NCBI GenBank assembly: GCA_015680685.1
Contig: MNCI01022727.1
Coordinates: forward strand, 1,499-65,498
Origin: Gnetum montanum
Taxonomy: Eukaryota > Streptophyta > Gnetopsida > Gnetales > Gnetaceae
Length of the DNA stretch: 64,000 nucleotides
Direction: 5' to 3'
The position numbers and the translations under genes were made by a program. The notes under the pieces were generated by a model. That model was not told the DNA's origin, ran no database searches, and saw only the letters and a list, made by a program, of their open reading frames with translations. This document shows positions 44,590 to 55,290 of this stretch, in pieces. Each line of letters starts with the position of its first letter. The first letter of the stretch is position 1.

Positions 44590-46105
44590 CAAGATAAGTG
44601 ATCAACAACTACATTCTCTATGCCTTTACGATCAATCATTATTAGATCAAACTCTTGTAGGATTACTAGCCATCGTATAATATGGGGGCTTACCATTGGC
44701 TTATTCATGAGGAACTAGATGGCACTATGATCTGTGTGTATGAATACTTTGTACCCTAATACATAGTGTCTAAATTTTTCTAGTGCATACACTATAGCCA
44801 TTAATTCTTTTTCTGTAGTAGTGTAGTTAACTTGTGCACTAGCGATACTTTTACTTGCACAGTGGATGTAATAGGGCCATTTTTGGTCATCTAACTATGT
44901 AAGTACAGCTCCTAAGGTGTAGTTGGATGCATCAGTCATGACATGGAATGGTCTGGACTAGTCAAGAGCTTGTAGAATGGGTGTTTCTACCAACTTTTGT
45001 TTTAGAGTTTGGAAAGCTAGTTCACATTCCCTGGTCCATTCAAAGGGTACATCCTTTTTTGTTAGCTCTACCAATGGTTTGGAAATCTTTGAAAAGTTCT
45101 CTATGAATCTCCTATAGTAGCTAGTGTGTCCAAGGAATGACCAAATGTCTTTGACAGTTTTTGGTTGACTGGTGATTCCTTAGATGACTTTGATTTTCTT
45201 AGGGTCTACCTCTATCCCTGCATGTGAAATTTTATGTCCAAGTACTATGCCGTCTTGGACCATCAAGTGGCTTTTTTGCTAGTTGAGCCTTTGATTAGTT
45301 TCTATACATCTTTTTAGCACTTGCTCCAATTGGTCCAAGGCTTGATCAAAACTTGCTCCATGGGTGGAAAAGTCATCCATACAGACTTCCATACCATTTC
45401 CTATCTACTACTGGAATATGCTTAGAACTAAGTGTTGAAACATGGCAAGGGCATTGCACAAGCCAAATGACATTTGTTTGTGTGCAAACATTCCCCAAGA
45501 ACTGGTGAACGTAGTTTTGGCTTGGTCTTCTGGGGCTATTTGTATTTGGTTGTATCCACTATAGCCATCTACAAAACTATAATAGTGATGCCCTGGGATT
45601 GTGTCCAATACTTGGTCAACAAATGGCAATGGAAAGTGATCCTTGAATGTTGCCATGTTTAGTAGCCTAAAATCTATCCACACTCTCCATTTTCCTCTTT
45701 TTTTTGGCACGATTACTAAGGGGCTAACCCATTTGCTATCAGTAATGGGGTATATGATTTCTAAGTTGTTTGATTACTAAGTTGTTTGATTTCTTCTTTT
45801 ACTACTTACTTCAACTTTGGGTTCAATCGTCTTTGTTGTTGTTTTCAAGGCTTCATGGAGGAGTCAATGTAAATCCTATGCTAGAATATCCTAGGATCTA
45901 TTCCAGTTAATTCTAGATATGACCAGGTAAAGGCTTTTGATCACTTGTTTATTACCTTTAGCAGACTCTCTTTTTGTTGCAGAGTAAGTCTCGTGTTGAT
46001 AATTATTGATTTTCCATTATTAAGGAACATTTATTCCATACTGGTGGGCAATGGTTTTAGCTCTAGGGGCTCTTGTTTAAATTTCTTAGGAATTTCCAAC
46101 TTTTC
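44590..46105 (-). pseudogene. A3 reverse transcriptase / RNase H remnant
   Basis: A 100-codon frame (45710-45408) covers DFRLLNMATF, GHHYYSFVDGYSGYNQI and MSFGLCNALAMFQ. The catalytic CMDDFSTHG follows with both Asp present (45377-45372). About 15 bases near 45775 are duplicated (GTTGTTTGATT). RNase H is traceable as MTDASNYTLGAVL, TTEKELMAIVYALEKFRHYVL and IHTDHSAI. Stops correspond to Gln or Trp codons of A2. Confidence 0.85.
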
Positions 46106-46780
46106 CTAGTTGATGTTTTCTAAGTTAGGATTGGGAAGTTGGTAGTGGACTTGCTCTAATGCATCAATGCTATCTATATAAGTGCAAGTCAAACCCTCAG
46201 TTAGTTCCATGCATATAAGTGAGCTGCTTTCTTGATTAGCTATCAGCCACTGGGTGTCTTCTTGTCGTGTGGCTGCTACATATAGGCATCTTTGTATGTT
46301 GATCGTTTGTGCATAATGATTGCATGTAGGCAATGTTAAACTTTGCACAACCCATGATCTTTGTATGCAATTGCACCCTGTGTCACTGTATGCGATGCAT
46401 GGAACCTTCTTCTTCTCAATCTTTCCAAAAGTATTTTCCTTAGATATTTCTAGGGAAAGATTGTGGATACCTAGGCACACATTGATAGTGCTTAGCCATG
46501 TCCTTTCCATTATGATTGGGATGTCCCCCTTACTATTATTTACTTGAATCACTAGGAAGTCAGCTGAATATGACCACCCACAAATAGTGGTAACAATGTC
46601 CTCTACTAATTCCAAGGGAACAGTGATGGGTTGGTAGGCCAACTCTAAATGGACATTGTTTTCTTAATGGAGGCAGGTTCCAAGCCTTATACATTTCTTG
46701 GGATATTAGGTTAACACGAAAACTTGAATCCAAAAGAGCTTTTCATGGCTCATTCCCAGTGATTTGTAGATATATTAGGG
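46106..46780 (-). pseudogene. A3 protease remnant
   Basis: The catalytic strand reads KALLDSSFRVNLIS, so the Gly of DSG (46728-46722) is Ser. A 178-codon open frame (46642-46106) carries QPITVPLELVEDIVTTICGW, DFLVIQVNNSKGDIPIIMER and KKVPCIAYSDTGCNC and continues into the linker before reverse transcriptase. It is the longest pol frame left in A3. Confidence 0.8.
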
Positions 46781-49249
46781 GACTCCCAGGATTAGAGAAT
46801 TTCCTGGGAAGGCTTGGTTGAATTTTTGGTTTTGAAGAAAGATCTTTTCTTCATACGATTATCAGAGCTAATAGTAGGTTGATGATTAATAGCTCTTGTG
46901 GTGTTATGTTGTTGTGGCTGAGCGGGGAGTTCACTGTTCATTACAGGAGCAGGTGGTAATGGAGCTATTGGTGGGAGAGATGCAACCAGATTGGAAGGAT
47001 GGTACACTTGTGGAATGATGCCCCTAGGAGAGGGAGTCCTATAGTACTCACGGGCTTGGTAGTGATGTTCGGGAGTAACATGACCAACAGAGTCACGTGG
47101 AAAGATTGGATGCTACACATAATATCCATATGGGTTAGGGTTCTGGTAAGGATATTGTTGCCTTGGTGGTGGCATTCCCCATGATTGTGGGTGTTGTGAC
47201 TATTTATGTTGCTTAATTGGTTGTGGTGGAGTTCCACTTGGATAATATGTTAAAGGTTGGTGGAAATTCCTTGGGTTACCTTGGGGATAAGGTAACCGTT
47301 AGGATGTTTGCCATTTGTTTAAATATGGATTAAGTGCATACACCCCAGACTCCTACAAATGGAAGATCACAGGGCAACATTCCTTAGGATGGTCGTATTA
47401 AAAGATCTCACTTCCACTATCATCATATGTATCTGAGTCCACAACCTCTTCAATAGTAACAACTTTTCCCTTACCCTTGTTACATGCATTTTCTACTTCT
47501 CTCTTTTTCCTTTTGTCATGATCACTACCTCACTCCCTAGACTCCTCTACTACTTTGAGCATAGTTTGAAACCTACTATCCAGGGAGTCCCACATTTGAT
47601 CTACCTTTACTAATACTTCTGATGCTAACTTTTGAATAGGGAAGGTTTTCCTATTCACCATCTCCTCGAGTGGTGACTATTCCTCATCCTCACAAAATCT
47701 TACTCCCTTGTTTTGGAGGGAAGGATCTCGGTTATATTCTTCTGCACTCTCTCTTTTTCATAGCTCACCTTCTTGCTTAGCAACTTGCTCCAATAGCTTA
47801 TGAATTTGATGGGACCTAAGATCAGATAACCTTCCATGGGCATAAGTCCCAAGAGTTCTTCTCGTTTCATGCTTAAGCCCATCTATGAGATGGTGCAGTT
47901 GATCTGGCTACAAATAACCATGGCTAGGAAAACAATGTAGTAGTGCATAATAGTAACCCATTGCAACATCCAAGGGTTCATGAGTTCCTTGTTTCCATCC
48001 TTGGATTTGCTTTCATAGGTTCAACACTTGGGAGTACGTTTGGTACTTATCATTGAACAATTCTAACATAGTACTCCACCTATGAATGGGTTTCGGTTCT
48101 AAGGATTGGTACCAGCTTTCAGCTTCTTTTATTAATGTCTATGAGAAAAAATTAAGATTTTTCCACTCGTTTTCTTTGTTTTGTAAGGCACACGCATCGT
48201 GAAGTTCTTGTAAGTGATTTTGAGAATCAGCATTATAACCCCCTTCAAATCGTGGGATGTTATTCATGTCTAACCTTTTGATCCTACTATATTTTTGGTG
48301 CCTTGTTGGAACTCTCATAGCCTTAGTGATATCTAGCATGCTTCATGTAGTGAGTAGGGATTCATCATGATCATCTTGTTCATAACATCTATGGTGCCTA
48401 CACGATTCCCTACTCTCCCTTCTTCTATGGCGTGATTCACTAGAGTTCCCTTTCCCTCTGTCTCAGTTGTCTCATCTATGACTTCCACTTTGTTTGCCAT
48501 TATCCTCATGATCTATTTCTCTATGGCTATGTCTAGACATGGAAGGAGAGGGTGAGGGAGATGATGAAGAAGAAGAAGAAGGAGGACTACCCCCTTACAA
48601 TGTCTACTACCTTCTCTTCGGTGGTCTTTGCCTCAATCATGATTACTATTAGAATGCCCACCTCTGTCTTGTGTTTTTGTTCCTTTTTCAGACACTTTGT
48701 GTCCATTGGTATCAACACTTGGGTTGTGAATAGTAGAATGAAGGTTCTGATACACAACACCTTGGCCAAAGTCAAGGGGAGGAACATCGTTATATGGTTG
48801 ACTACCTGAGGCAGGTTCATCACCCTCAATTTTGCTTAAAACATGGGGGGAATCCTTAGACCATTTTCCTTTCAAGGACTTATGGTGTCTCTCTTGTTGA
48901 TAATCCCTTTGACATTACACTTCGGTAGGACGAAAGTCTCTCAAATCATAGTCGTATGCAATGTACTCAGCGTGTAAGTGTTGCATGCTATTCGCATGAG
49001 AGCACGAATAAGCATACTTGGGACTGAATGGTTAGGAGGTAACACTATGTTACCTTCCAAGTCATGCCAACGCAATTGTTTGTCTTGGTGGAGAATAAAG
49101 GTGAAGTTAGGTACATATTCATTAGGATGAATGTATACCACATGAAACTATTGAGGGATTGGCGAATCAACGTCATGTGCATCCTACTGTTGATTGCTTC
49201 TTATGTTAGTCCTAGGTGGTGAAGTGCTTTTGTGCAAAGAAGAAGACAT
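46781..49249 (-). pseudogene. A3 gag remnant
   Basis: The minus-strand ATG at 49249 (MSSSLHKSTSPP) matches A2. NEYVPNFTFILHQDKQLRW and GNIVLPPNHSVPSML show the conserved N-terminal segment at its clearest (49141-48941). A Ser/Asp/His-rich linker follows. The PF03732-type domain lies at about 48280-47880 with scattered stops, and the zinc knuckle region near 47390 has lost residues. The tail (47237-46792) is Pro/Gln/His-rich. Frames shift at least twice. Confidence 0.8.
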
Positions 49250-49362
49250 CTTGTCTTGTTCAGTGTGCAAGGTACTATTATCTTTTTCTTAATCAATCCT
49301 AAGGGTTCATTCCAACAATGTGAATGATTTCCTAAGTTTTACTTAGTGCACAAACAACTAAG

Positions 49363-49380
49363 TCCCTGTCAATGGCGCCA
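49363..49380 (-). other. A3 primer binding site (tRNA-Asp)
   Basis: The minus strand reads TGGCGCCATTGACAGGGA, which differs from the tRNA-Asp complement at three positions. It lies one base from the LTR. Confidence 0.88.
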
Positions 49381-49381
49381 A

Positions 49382-50203
49382 TGATAAGTAGCGAGGTACC
49401 CCTACGATCAACCATACGAATACGAGCATTTCTCACATGATTCGATTGAAATCCAAGGACTAAGTGCCTATGCATCTTCATGGAACAATAACAGGTTGAT
49501 TAATTATTATCTTCACAAACTTACTTGTATGTCATGATTGTATGGTTAAGTAAGCTTGAGGCATATGATTTTTATGGCTTTTATGTGTTTTATATCCTAT
49601 ACTAGTAAGGAGGGAGAGAGAGATAACTAAGTAACTAATCTAATTTAACTATTTATTAGCTAAGTTCTAATTACTATTGACACCAGTATCCGTTCCCACT
49701 CACCGTACACATTCTGAACCAGTGCAACACTGCTGGGATTACCAAATGCTAATCGTTACTGGGTTACCAAGCACTACACGCATGCTCAAAGTGGTCGTGC
49801 TGAGTGTATTTAACTAAGAGAGTTGTAAGGTGAGAGAGATCATTAATTAACTAGGAAAGAATTAAATAATAATTAACACTAATTAATCTATTCTATATGT
49901 TGCAAGATTTATCATAAAGTTCATCTTTATTGCTGTACACAAAGTGTGCTCAGGTACACAATACTCGAATAAAGATCCATTCACTCTATGACTCCTACTG
50001 CGGGCACACAGAAATAATTCTAACTTTGGAGGGAAAAAATGGCAAGAGTTTGGCTAAGGGACTAACCTATAACTATTGGAAACTAAGGGCACCGCCTCTT
50101 ATTTATAGGCAAGGAGATAGGCCACGATATCGGGTATCTGACATCGCATGGCTGATCCAATATCATAGACGTGATATCACGTACGTGATATGGTAGTTCA
50201 TCA
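49382..50203 (-). repeat. A3 5' LTR (822 bp)
   Basis: On the minus strand it starts TGATGAACTACC and ends CTTATCA (normally CTCATCA). GATATC-type sites lie at 50120-50190. TATA box (TATTTATA on plus) at 50100-50107. Confidence 0.9.
49923..49976 (-). terminator. Poly(A) signal hairpin, A3 5' LTR
   Basis: Plus-strand arms ATCTTTATT (49923-49931) and AATAAAGAT (49968-49976) pair perfectly. On the minus strand they give the same layout as in the plus-strand elements. Confidence 0.6.
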
Positions 50204-50208
50204 GAACT

Positions 50209-50689
50209 CCATTCCACCTTCTCTATCATCCATCCATGCTACCATAACTCACCTCATTACTAGGTTTTATGTTATTCTCTATGTTTTGGTTTGATGTGTT
50301 GGGATTCTTGAGTAGATTCTTTTAGGTTGGCCCTTAACTTTTCATGACCATTAATTGACTATGGGGCTCATGGACTCTTCAGTTGAGGTTATAAAAGGGT
50401 AAAAAGGGCATGAGCCTGCTATGGGGAGGATCCACTTGCATAGCTTTTGGCTTGGTTACTTAAGGTTTCTTACCTTTGACATTGCACAATCCTATCTTTC
50501 GCATATTCCATTGAGGATATTGCTCAGTGCTCCTTAATCTTTCATTTCATTCATCCACTAAATCAAATTTCTCCAATTTTCTAAATTTATGTGCTTCAAC
50601 ACCCTTTTCTCATGTTTTCATATTATTCTTGGTCCTTTAAACTTTCATTTGATCCCAATTTCATCCAAAAATTCCTTGTATTTTGAAAT
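50209..50689 (+). other. C untranslated region after A3
   Basis: This continues the sequence interrupted at 40379, as shown by collinearity with B at 59220-59700. It contains the conserved UTR block at 50406-50435. Confidence 0.65.
50406..50435 (+). promoter_or_regulatory. Conserved UTR block, C copy
   Basis: GGGCATGAGCCTGC followed by ATGGGGAGGATCCACT. It differs from the A2 copy at only two positions although the surrounding UTR is diverged. Confidence 0.55.
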
Positions 50690-50764
50690 TTTGACCAAAG
50701 TCAATGGTGATTAATAGCTGCATTGACGAGGCCTTGTGGACGTAGTGTGTATAGCCTATATATA
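50690..50764 (+). promoter_or_regulatory. Internal promoter-like block ahead of C ORF3
   Basis: CATTGACGAGGCCTTGTGG, then GACGTAGTGTGTAT, then the TATA box TATATATA (50757-50764). GACGTAGTGTCTAT occurs at the equivalent place in the B LTR U3, and a similar ATGTAGTGTCAAT occurs in the C LTR, so the block looks like a copy of the U3 core placed inside the element. Activity is inferred only. Confidence 0.5.
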
Positions 50765-50911
50765 CCACCTAGCACTTTGGAATTTTTTGCAAATTGCTCA
50801 TAATACATGGGGAGTTTTTGCAATTTTTCAAAGCTCAAAACCTTCTAGAGCTCATAACTTCCCAACCATTTGTCCAAATCACTTTGTTTTTTGATTTTGC
50901 ATTTACTGGAG

Positions 50912-51229
50912 GTAAGATCTTTATTGTGGAGGCCACAAACCTTAAGGTTTTCAATGAAAAATCAATGAAATTTTTTGGAAATTTTTCTAACTACCCCAAA
51001 GGGTTAGTAACCTTAACAACATATAAATATCAAATGTTTTCAAGTTAACCCTTCCAACAACCTTTGAGATGATTTATTAATGATAATACATAAATAAATG
51101 ATAATTGGATTAATTAAATCAGCCATAATCATAACTTAGCTAAGTGTCACTATCCTTAAGAGATAAGGTATCCCAATTGCTTAAAGGTTACACAATGATT
51201 GCTAATTCATGGTCTCATTATGATTACAG
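50912..51229 (+). other. Intron-like segment before C ORF3
   Basis: The donor is GAG|GTAAGA at 50911/50912. The 318-base segment is AT-rich. The acceptor ATGATTACAG ends at 51229 and is followed directly by the ORF3 ATG (51230). The upstream leader exon is conserved with B. Splicing is a prediction from consensus and conservation. Confidence 0.5.
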
Positions 51230-54125
51230 ATGGCACCAAAATTGAATTGCCTGTAGGAAGGAGAAACCTCGCAACCATGGGAGAAGTGGCCCAGATCTAG
51301 AAGGGGCTAGTAAGAATAAGGCTAGGAACTACCAGAGACAACCCATGCAATGGAACCTATTTATTAGGAGCCTAAAGTGGAATCTATTTGATAGATTCCA
51401 GAAGAAGAAGTATCAATAGAACAATCCCAAGGAGGAGAAGTGCCTAGTTCTATGCCAAGGCTTGAGTTCACTTTGACTCAGGCCTACCTAGACATCATCA
51501 GGTCTAGAGAGACCCAAAGATTAGTTCTTCAAGAGATCAACTTCGGGCCATTTTTGGAGAAAGCTCTAGAGGATGTTAAGACACAACTATAAACCTCTTC
51601 CATGTGTCTAGTAATCATGTCCAATGGGATATATACATGGAAGAAACATATCTCTTCTATAGCTAAAGGTCGAGGTTTGTTGTTAAAATCAAGGACATTC
51701 ATGTGTCTTACTCAGTAGAAGTAATTGCACAAGCACTTGGGTTGCCTAATACTAGAACACAGTTAGTTGAATTATTCACAAAAGGTGATCTTAAGGCCAA
51801 GAAGGAGTGGACTTGGTGATGCTATAGGGTTGATTGTAAGGAGTATGGTGTGCTCACACTGGTAGAGCAAGCCTATTACCTTAATCCAACAGTGAGGCCA
51901 AGCAAGGTAATCATCTTCTTGGCATGAGCATGTTCTACTCTATTACCTTAATCCAACAGTGAGGCCAAGCAAGGTAATCATCTTCTTGGCATGAGCATGT
52001 GCTACTCTAAGTAGGAAATTTCCCATTAGAATTCCACAACTGATCTACTTAGAGATCGAGAAGCACTTCAAGGAGAATGAATGTGGAAGGAAGATCCTAC
52101 CCTTTCCATGCCTTATCACAAAAATTTGCAAAAGAGTAGGCATTGTTCGCTATTCCAATGATACCCTCAAGCATGCACCTTTGGCCTAATGGTTAGAAAT
52201 CATGAACGAAAAAATGCCAATGACAACCCAAGAAGAGGAGTAGTAACCGCCACCATCCACTTAGGAAACAACACCAAAGGTCTACATAGCCATTGAGCAT
52301 CTACATAAAATTCAAGAACAGCTCTTGAGTGAACAAGAGAAATGAGTAGAAATGAGTGGGATAGCCATCTATATACCAACCTACAATGAGTCAGGTTAAT
52401 GAGGTGGCCTAAACAGTTAGCTAGATGGAGAGGGGTACTCCAATCTTCTTTGCTGAATGAACATAGCTACCTATGAGATTCAATCCCAATGCTTAGGAGG
52501 TGATGGTGTCATTATCGCAACACCATTTATTCCTAGAAATCTTTGAGAATGCTGCCACTTTCTTGGTGTGGTTGGAGGAAGGCAAATAGGTAACTATCTT
52601 GGTGATGTAGCACCATGGGTAGGAGATCACGGTTGAAGTGGTGGCTAACCATGTAGTTGATGCATTAAATGCATCCATGACATCTATACCAAATGTATCT
52701 TCACCTCAAGATGTATAAATTTCTATAGGCATAGTTAGCAAAAAGTTAGACATAGCCCAACATGAAAAGTTGTTAGAACGATTGGTAGGAACTAGGTAAC
52801 TAACTCTAGATATCTTTGATCTTTCAAAGAACATCACTGTAACCTAGTCGAAGTTGCTAAATGCAAGGGAAAAATGCATTATCTTGGAGGGGAAACTTGT
52901 GCCAAGAAAGAAACCAATGCTTTGTTGTGAAGGTTACGAAACTTCGTGCCTGACTTGTAGATCCTGCGATCCTCAGCCCAACAATAACAAGAGATGAAGC
53001 TTTCAAACAACTTCAAGAAAGATTCCGGAAAGCTCAGAAGGAGGTAGTTACAACCATCTTCAACTAGTCCATAGCTAAAGTAGAAACACACTCAATCTAG
53101 AAGGACTTTGAATAGATGCACTAGGAGAATGAAGCCTTGACCACACAAAACTATTGCCTACGAAATGTTGATGCTTAGAAGGATCAAATGTAGGAATTTC
53201 TTCATCAACAGCAGGAGTATCTTGCTAGGGTAAACACTGAACTAAGGAGATTGGCTATAGAAAATCTCACTCTAACAATGGAGGAAGTGTGTGCCTTGCA
53301 CCAAAAATTGGCCATCAAAATCACTACCTGGATGAATGAGGCCCTCAAATTTGAGAAAGTCAAGAATCACTATAAGGACCAAGTTGGCCTACAAAAGGAA
53401 GTGAATAAAAAATAAATTTAGATAACAAAGATGAAACTGAATGAAGTCCTTTAGCAACTTTAAGAAGGAAGAGAGATGTGGCAACCCATCACTGATGGGA
53501 TTGTCACCTACAACAAAGCAAAGATCCGCTTAAAGGACTTGCAAATTGGGGAGATGATAGAGTACATAGAGTTGGCCAATCTTCAATATGCAAACTTGGC
53601 AATGTTGACCTCTAGACAACTACAGTTAGAATTAGAATAATAAGTGGCTAGCGCATATCTGTTATATGAGGCAAAGTTCAAGCATCACATAGACACTAAG
53701 CAAAAGCTTAAGACTACAAATGCTGAACTTGAAGTTCTTAGAGCTTGATTTAGAGACCAACGATTAACTGCTGAGAACCTAGCTAGATAGATGAATGACT
53801 ACTAGAAGATGAAAGACATAGTTAGGGCATTCAACATTGAATCCAAATAGTTTGTTGCCTAGTTTGTTAATGCAAAGGAGTTATTTCCAAAAATCCCATG
53901 TCCTTGAAATGTGCCTATTCCAACCACATTAGAGAAGCTATGTGGACTATGCATGATCCCCAAAGTAAGGAGGAGAAAATGAAAGCACTACTAGATGCTT
54001 TCTGCCTCCTGCTTAAAGTCACAGTAGTAGTAGGATAGCCATGGCCACCTCAACCACCACCCATGTATGAAGTTGGTGAAGGTTTCTTGGAGCCTCAGGA
54101 ACCACCATTGCTTGGGACCACCTGA
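51230..54125 (+). pseudogene. C ORF3 remnant (transposon-protein-like domain plus coiled coil)
   Basis: The ATG at 51230 and the TGA at 54123-54125 delimit about 965 codons. A basic N-terminus is followed by PRLEFTLTQAYLDIIRS and then VEVIAQALGLPNTRTQLVEL. A block that reads IPQLIYLEIEKHFKENE and LITKICKRVGIVRYSNDT resembles the plant transposon protein domain (PF20167), at modest confidence. From about codon 480 the sequence is a long E/K/Q-rich coiled coil (QQEYLARVNTELRRLAIENL). It ends EPQEPPLLGTT. A 67-bp tandem duplication at 51873-52006 shifts the frame, and there are other stops. No membrane segment, so env is unlikely. Confidence 0.6.
51873..52006. repeat. 67-bp tandem duplication in C ORF3
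   Basis: Two near-identical 67-base units begin CTATTACC at 51873 and 51940. B has a single unit at the homologous place (~60920-60985). 67 is not a multiple of three. Confidence 0.9.
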
Positions 54126-54345
54126 TCTTCTCAAACAAGCTTCACATCATCAAAGAACATGCTCCCTAGTTTTGATGAGTTGAGTCATGGTGTTCAATTT
54201 TGTGTCTTGAACACATGCATTCTTTGTAATGTGTGGATTCATACATCAAGGCATTTTTTTGTTTGAAGAAAAGTATCAATAATTCCATACCTTCCCATTT
54301 TTGTAAAAGAACTTGAGGACAATTTTTCATTCAATCGTGGAGGTA
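54126..54345 (+). other. C 3' UTR and polypurine tract
   Basis: This is short non-coding sequence after ORF3, ending in TCGTGGAGGTA directly before the LTR, the position of the plus-strand primer. Confidence 0.6.
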
Positions 54346-55290
54346 TGATGAGTTGCATCTAGTTGGTTGCATCAACAAGGCCTCATTGATGTGACCTTGT
54401 CAACTAGGCCTTATTAATAAGGCCTTGTCAATGCATCCTATCATGCATCGATGAGGTCCTATAAATGCAGTGTCATTTTTCTTGATTTTTGGCTGTAAAT
54501 ACATGCTTGTAGCCATATTTATGGCAACTAGAGATTGTAGTTGCAATGGAGCTCTTGCATTTTTTCGATTTGAAAGTTAGAGTTTTCCCCTAAGTGCCTA
54601 CAATAAGAGTTATTGAGTGTATGGATCTTTATTTGAGCATTGTTGTACCTGAGCATGATAGTATGTGCAGCAATAAAGATGAGCTTTCTAATAAACCTTG
54701 CAACACTTTGGATAGATTAGCTATTTTATTTATGCATTTAATATTCTTAATTATTTATTAAATTTTTTCCATTAGTTATTAAATATTTTCTAGTTATTAC
54801 ATGAATGAAGTAATTAAGCTAGATAGATTACACACATAAGTATGACCAATTCAAGTGTAACGTGTATTCGCTTGGTAATCCCAACAGTGTTATTGCTTGA
54901 TACATCCAATAGCATAGTGCTTGGTTGCCTAGTAGTGGATATGTGGGTTCAAGATGTGTACATAAAGTGAGATTGGATGCTTATATTAGGATTAGTTAAA
55001 TGCTAGTTGATTAGTTAATTTAGTTTAGTTAATCCAATTCCTTTTATCTACATTTTGAGCACCAAACTTTAAAACACAAAATGATAAAAATCAGATGTCT
55101 TAGTTACACTTAACCATACCAGTGAACTTCACAAGTGTAATTGGGAAGACAATAATTGACCTTAAGGCTAGATTCACTTCCTAAAGGACTAGTGCATCGG
55201 AAAGGATAAAGTCCATGGAATTCGACCAGATCGCATGTGAATGCTTTGTGATTCATATGGTTGGGTATAAGTGTACCTCATCACTCATCA
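54346..55290 (+). repeat. C 3' LTR (945 bp)
   Basis: The LTR begins TGATGAGTTGCATC and ends CTCATCA. It is collinear with 22627-23527 but clearly diverged. The TATA position has decayed to TGTAAATA. U3 has more GGCCTTGTCAA-type repeats than the 5' copy. Confidence 0.9.
54625..54680 (+). terminator. Poly(A) signal hairpin, C 3' LTR
   Basis: Perfect 9-bp arms ATCTTTATT (54625-54633) and AATAAAGAT (54672-54680). Confidence 0.6.

Larger units (their letters stand above)
40385..50203 (-). mobile_element. Athila-like element A3, complete but decayed, minus strand, nested in C UTR
   Basis: The minus-strand element has LTRs at 50203-49382 (5') and 41202-40385 (3'), flanked by a perfect target duplication gaact (40380-40384 and 50204-50208). 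It is 9,819 bp. It is closest to A2 in LTR and UTR. It interrupts C between integrase and ORF3, in the opposite orientation. Confidence 0.92.
22627..55290 (+). mobile_element. Athila-like element C, nested in B and itself split by A2 and A3
   Basis: It has TGATGA...TCATCA LTRs at 22627-23527 and 54346-55290. Flanks tagaa (22622-22626) and aagag (55291-55295) fit a decayed target duplication of TAGAG, the sequence seen at the homologous site in A1. Removing A2 and A3 leaves about 13 kb with gag, protease, reverse transcriptase, integrase and ORF3. It is the only copy that keeps the integrase Glu. Confidence 0.9.

Noticed and set aside
51230-54125. ORF3 as an env gene
   Set aside because: Position fits, but I see no signal peptide, membrane segment or cleavage site, and most of it is coiled coil.
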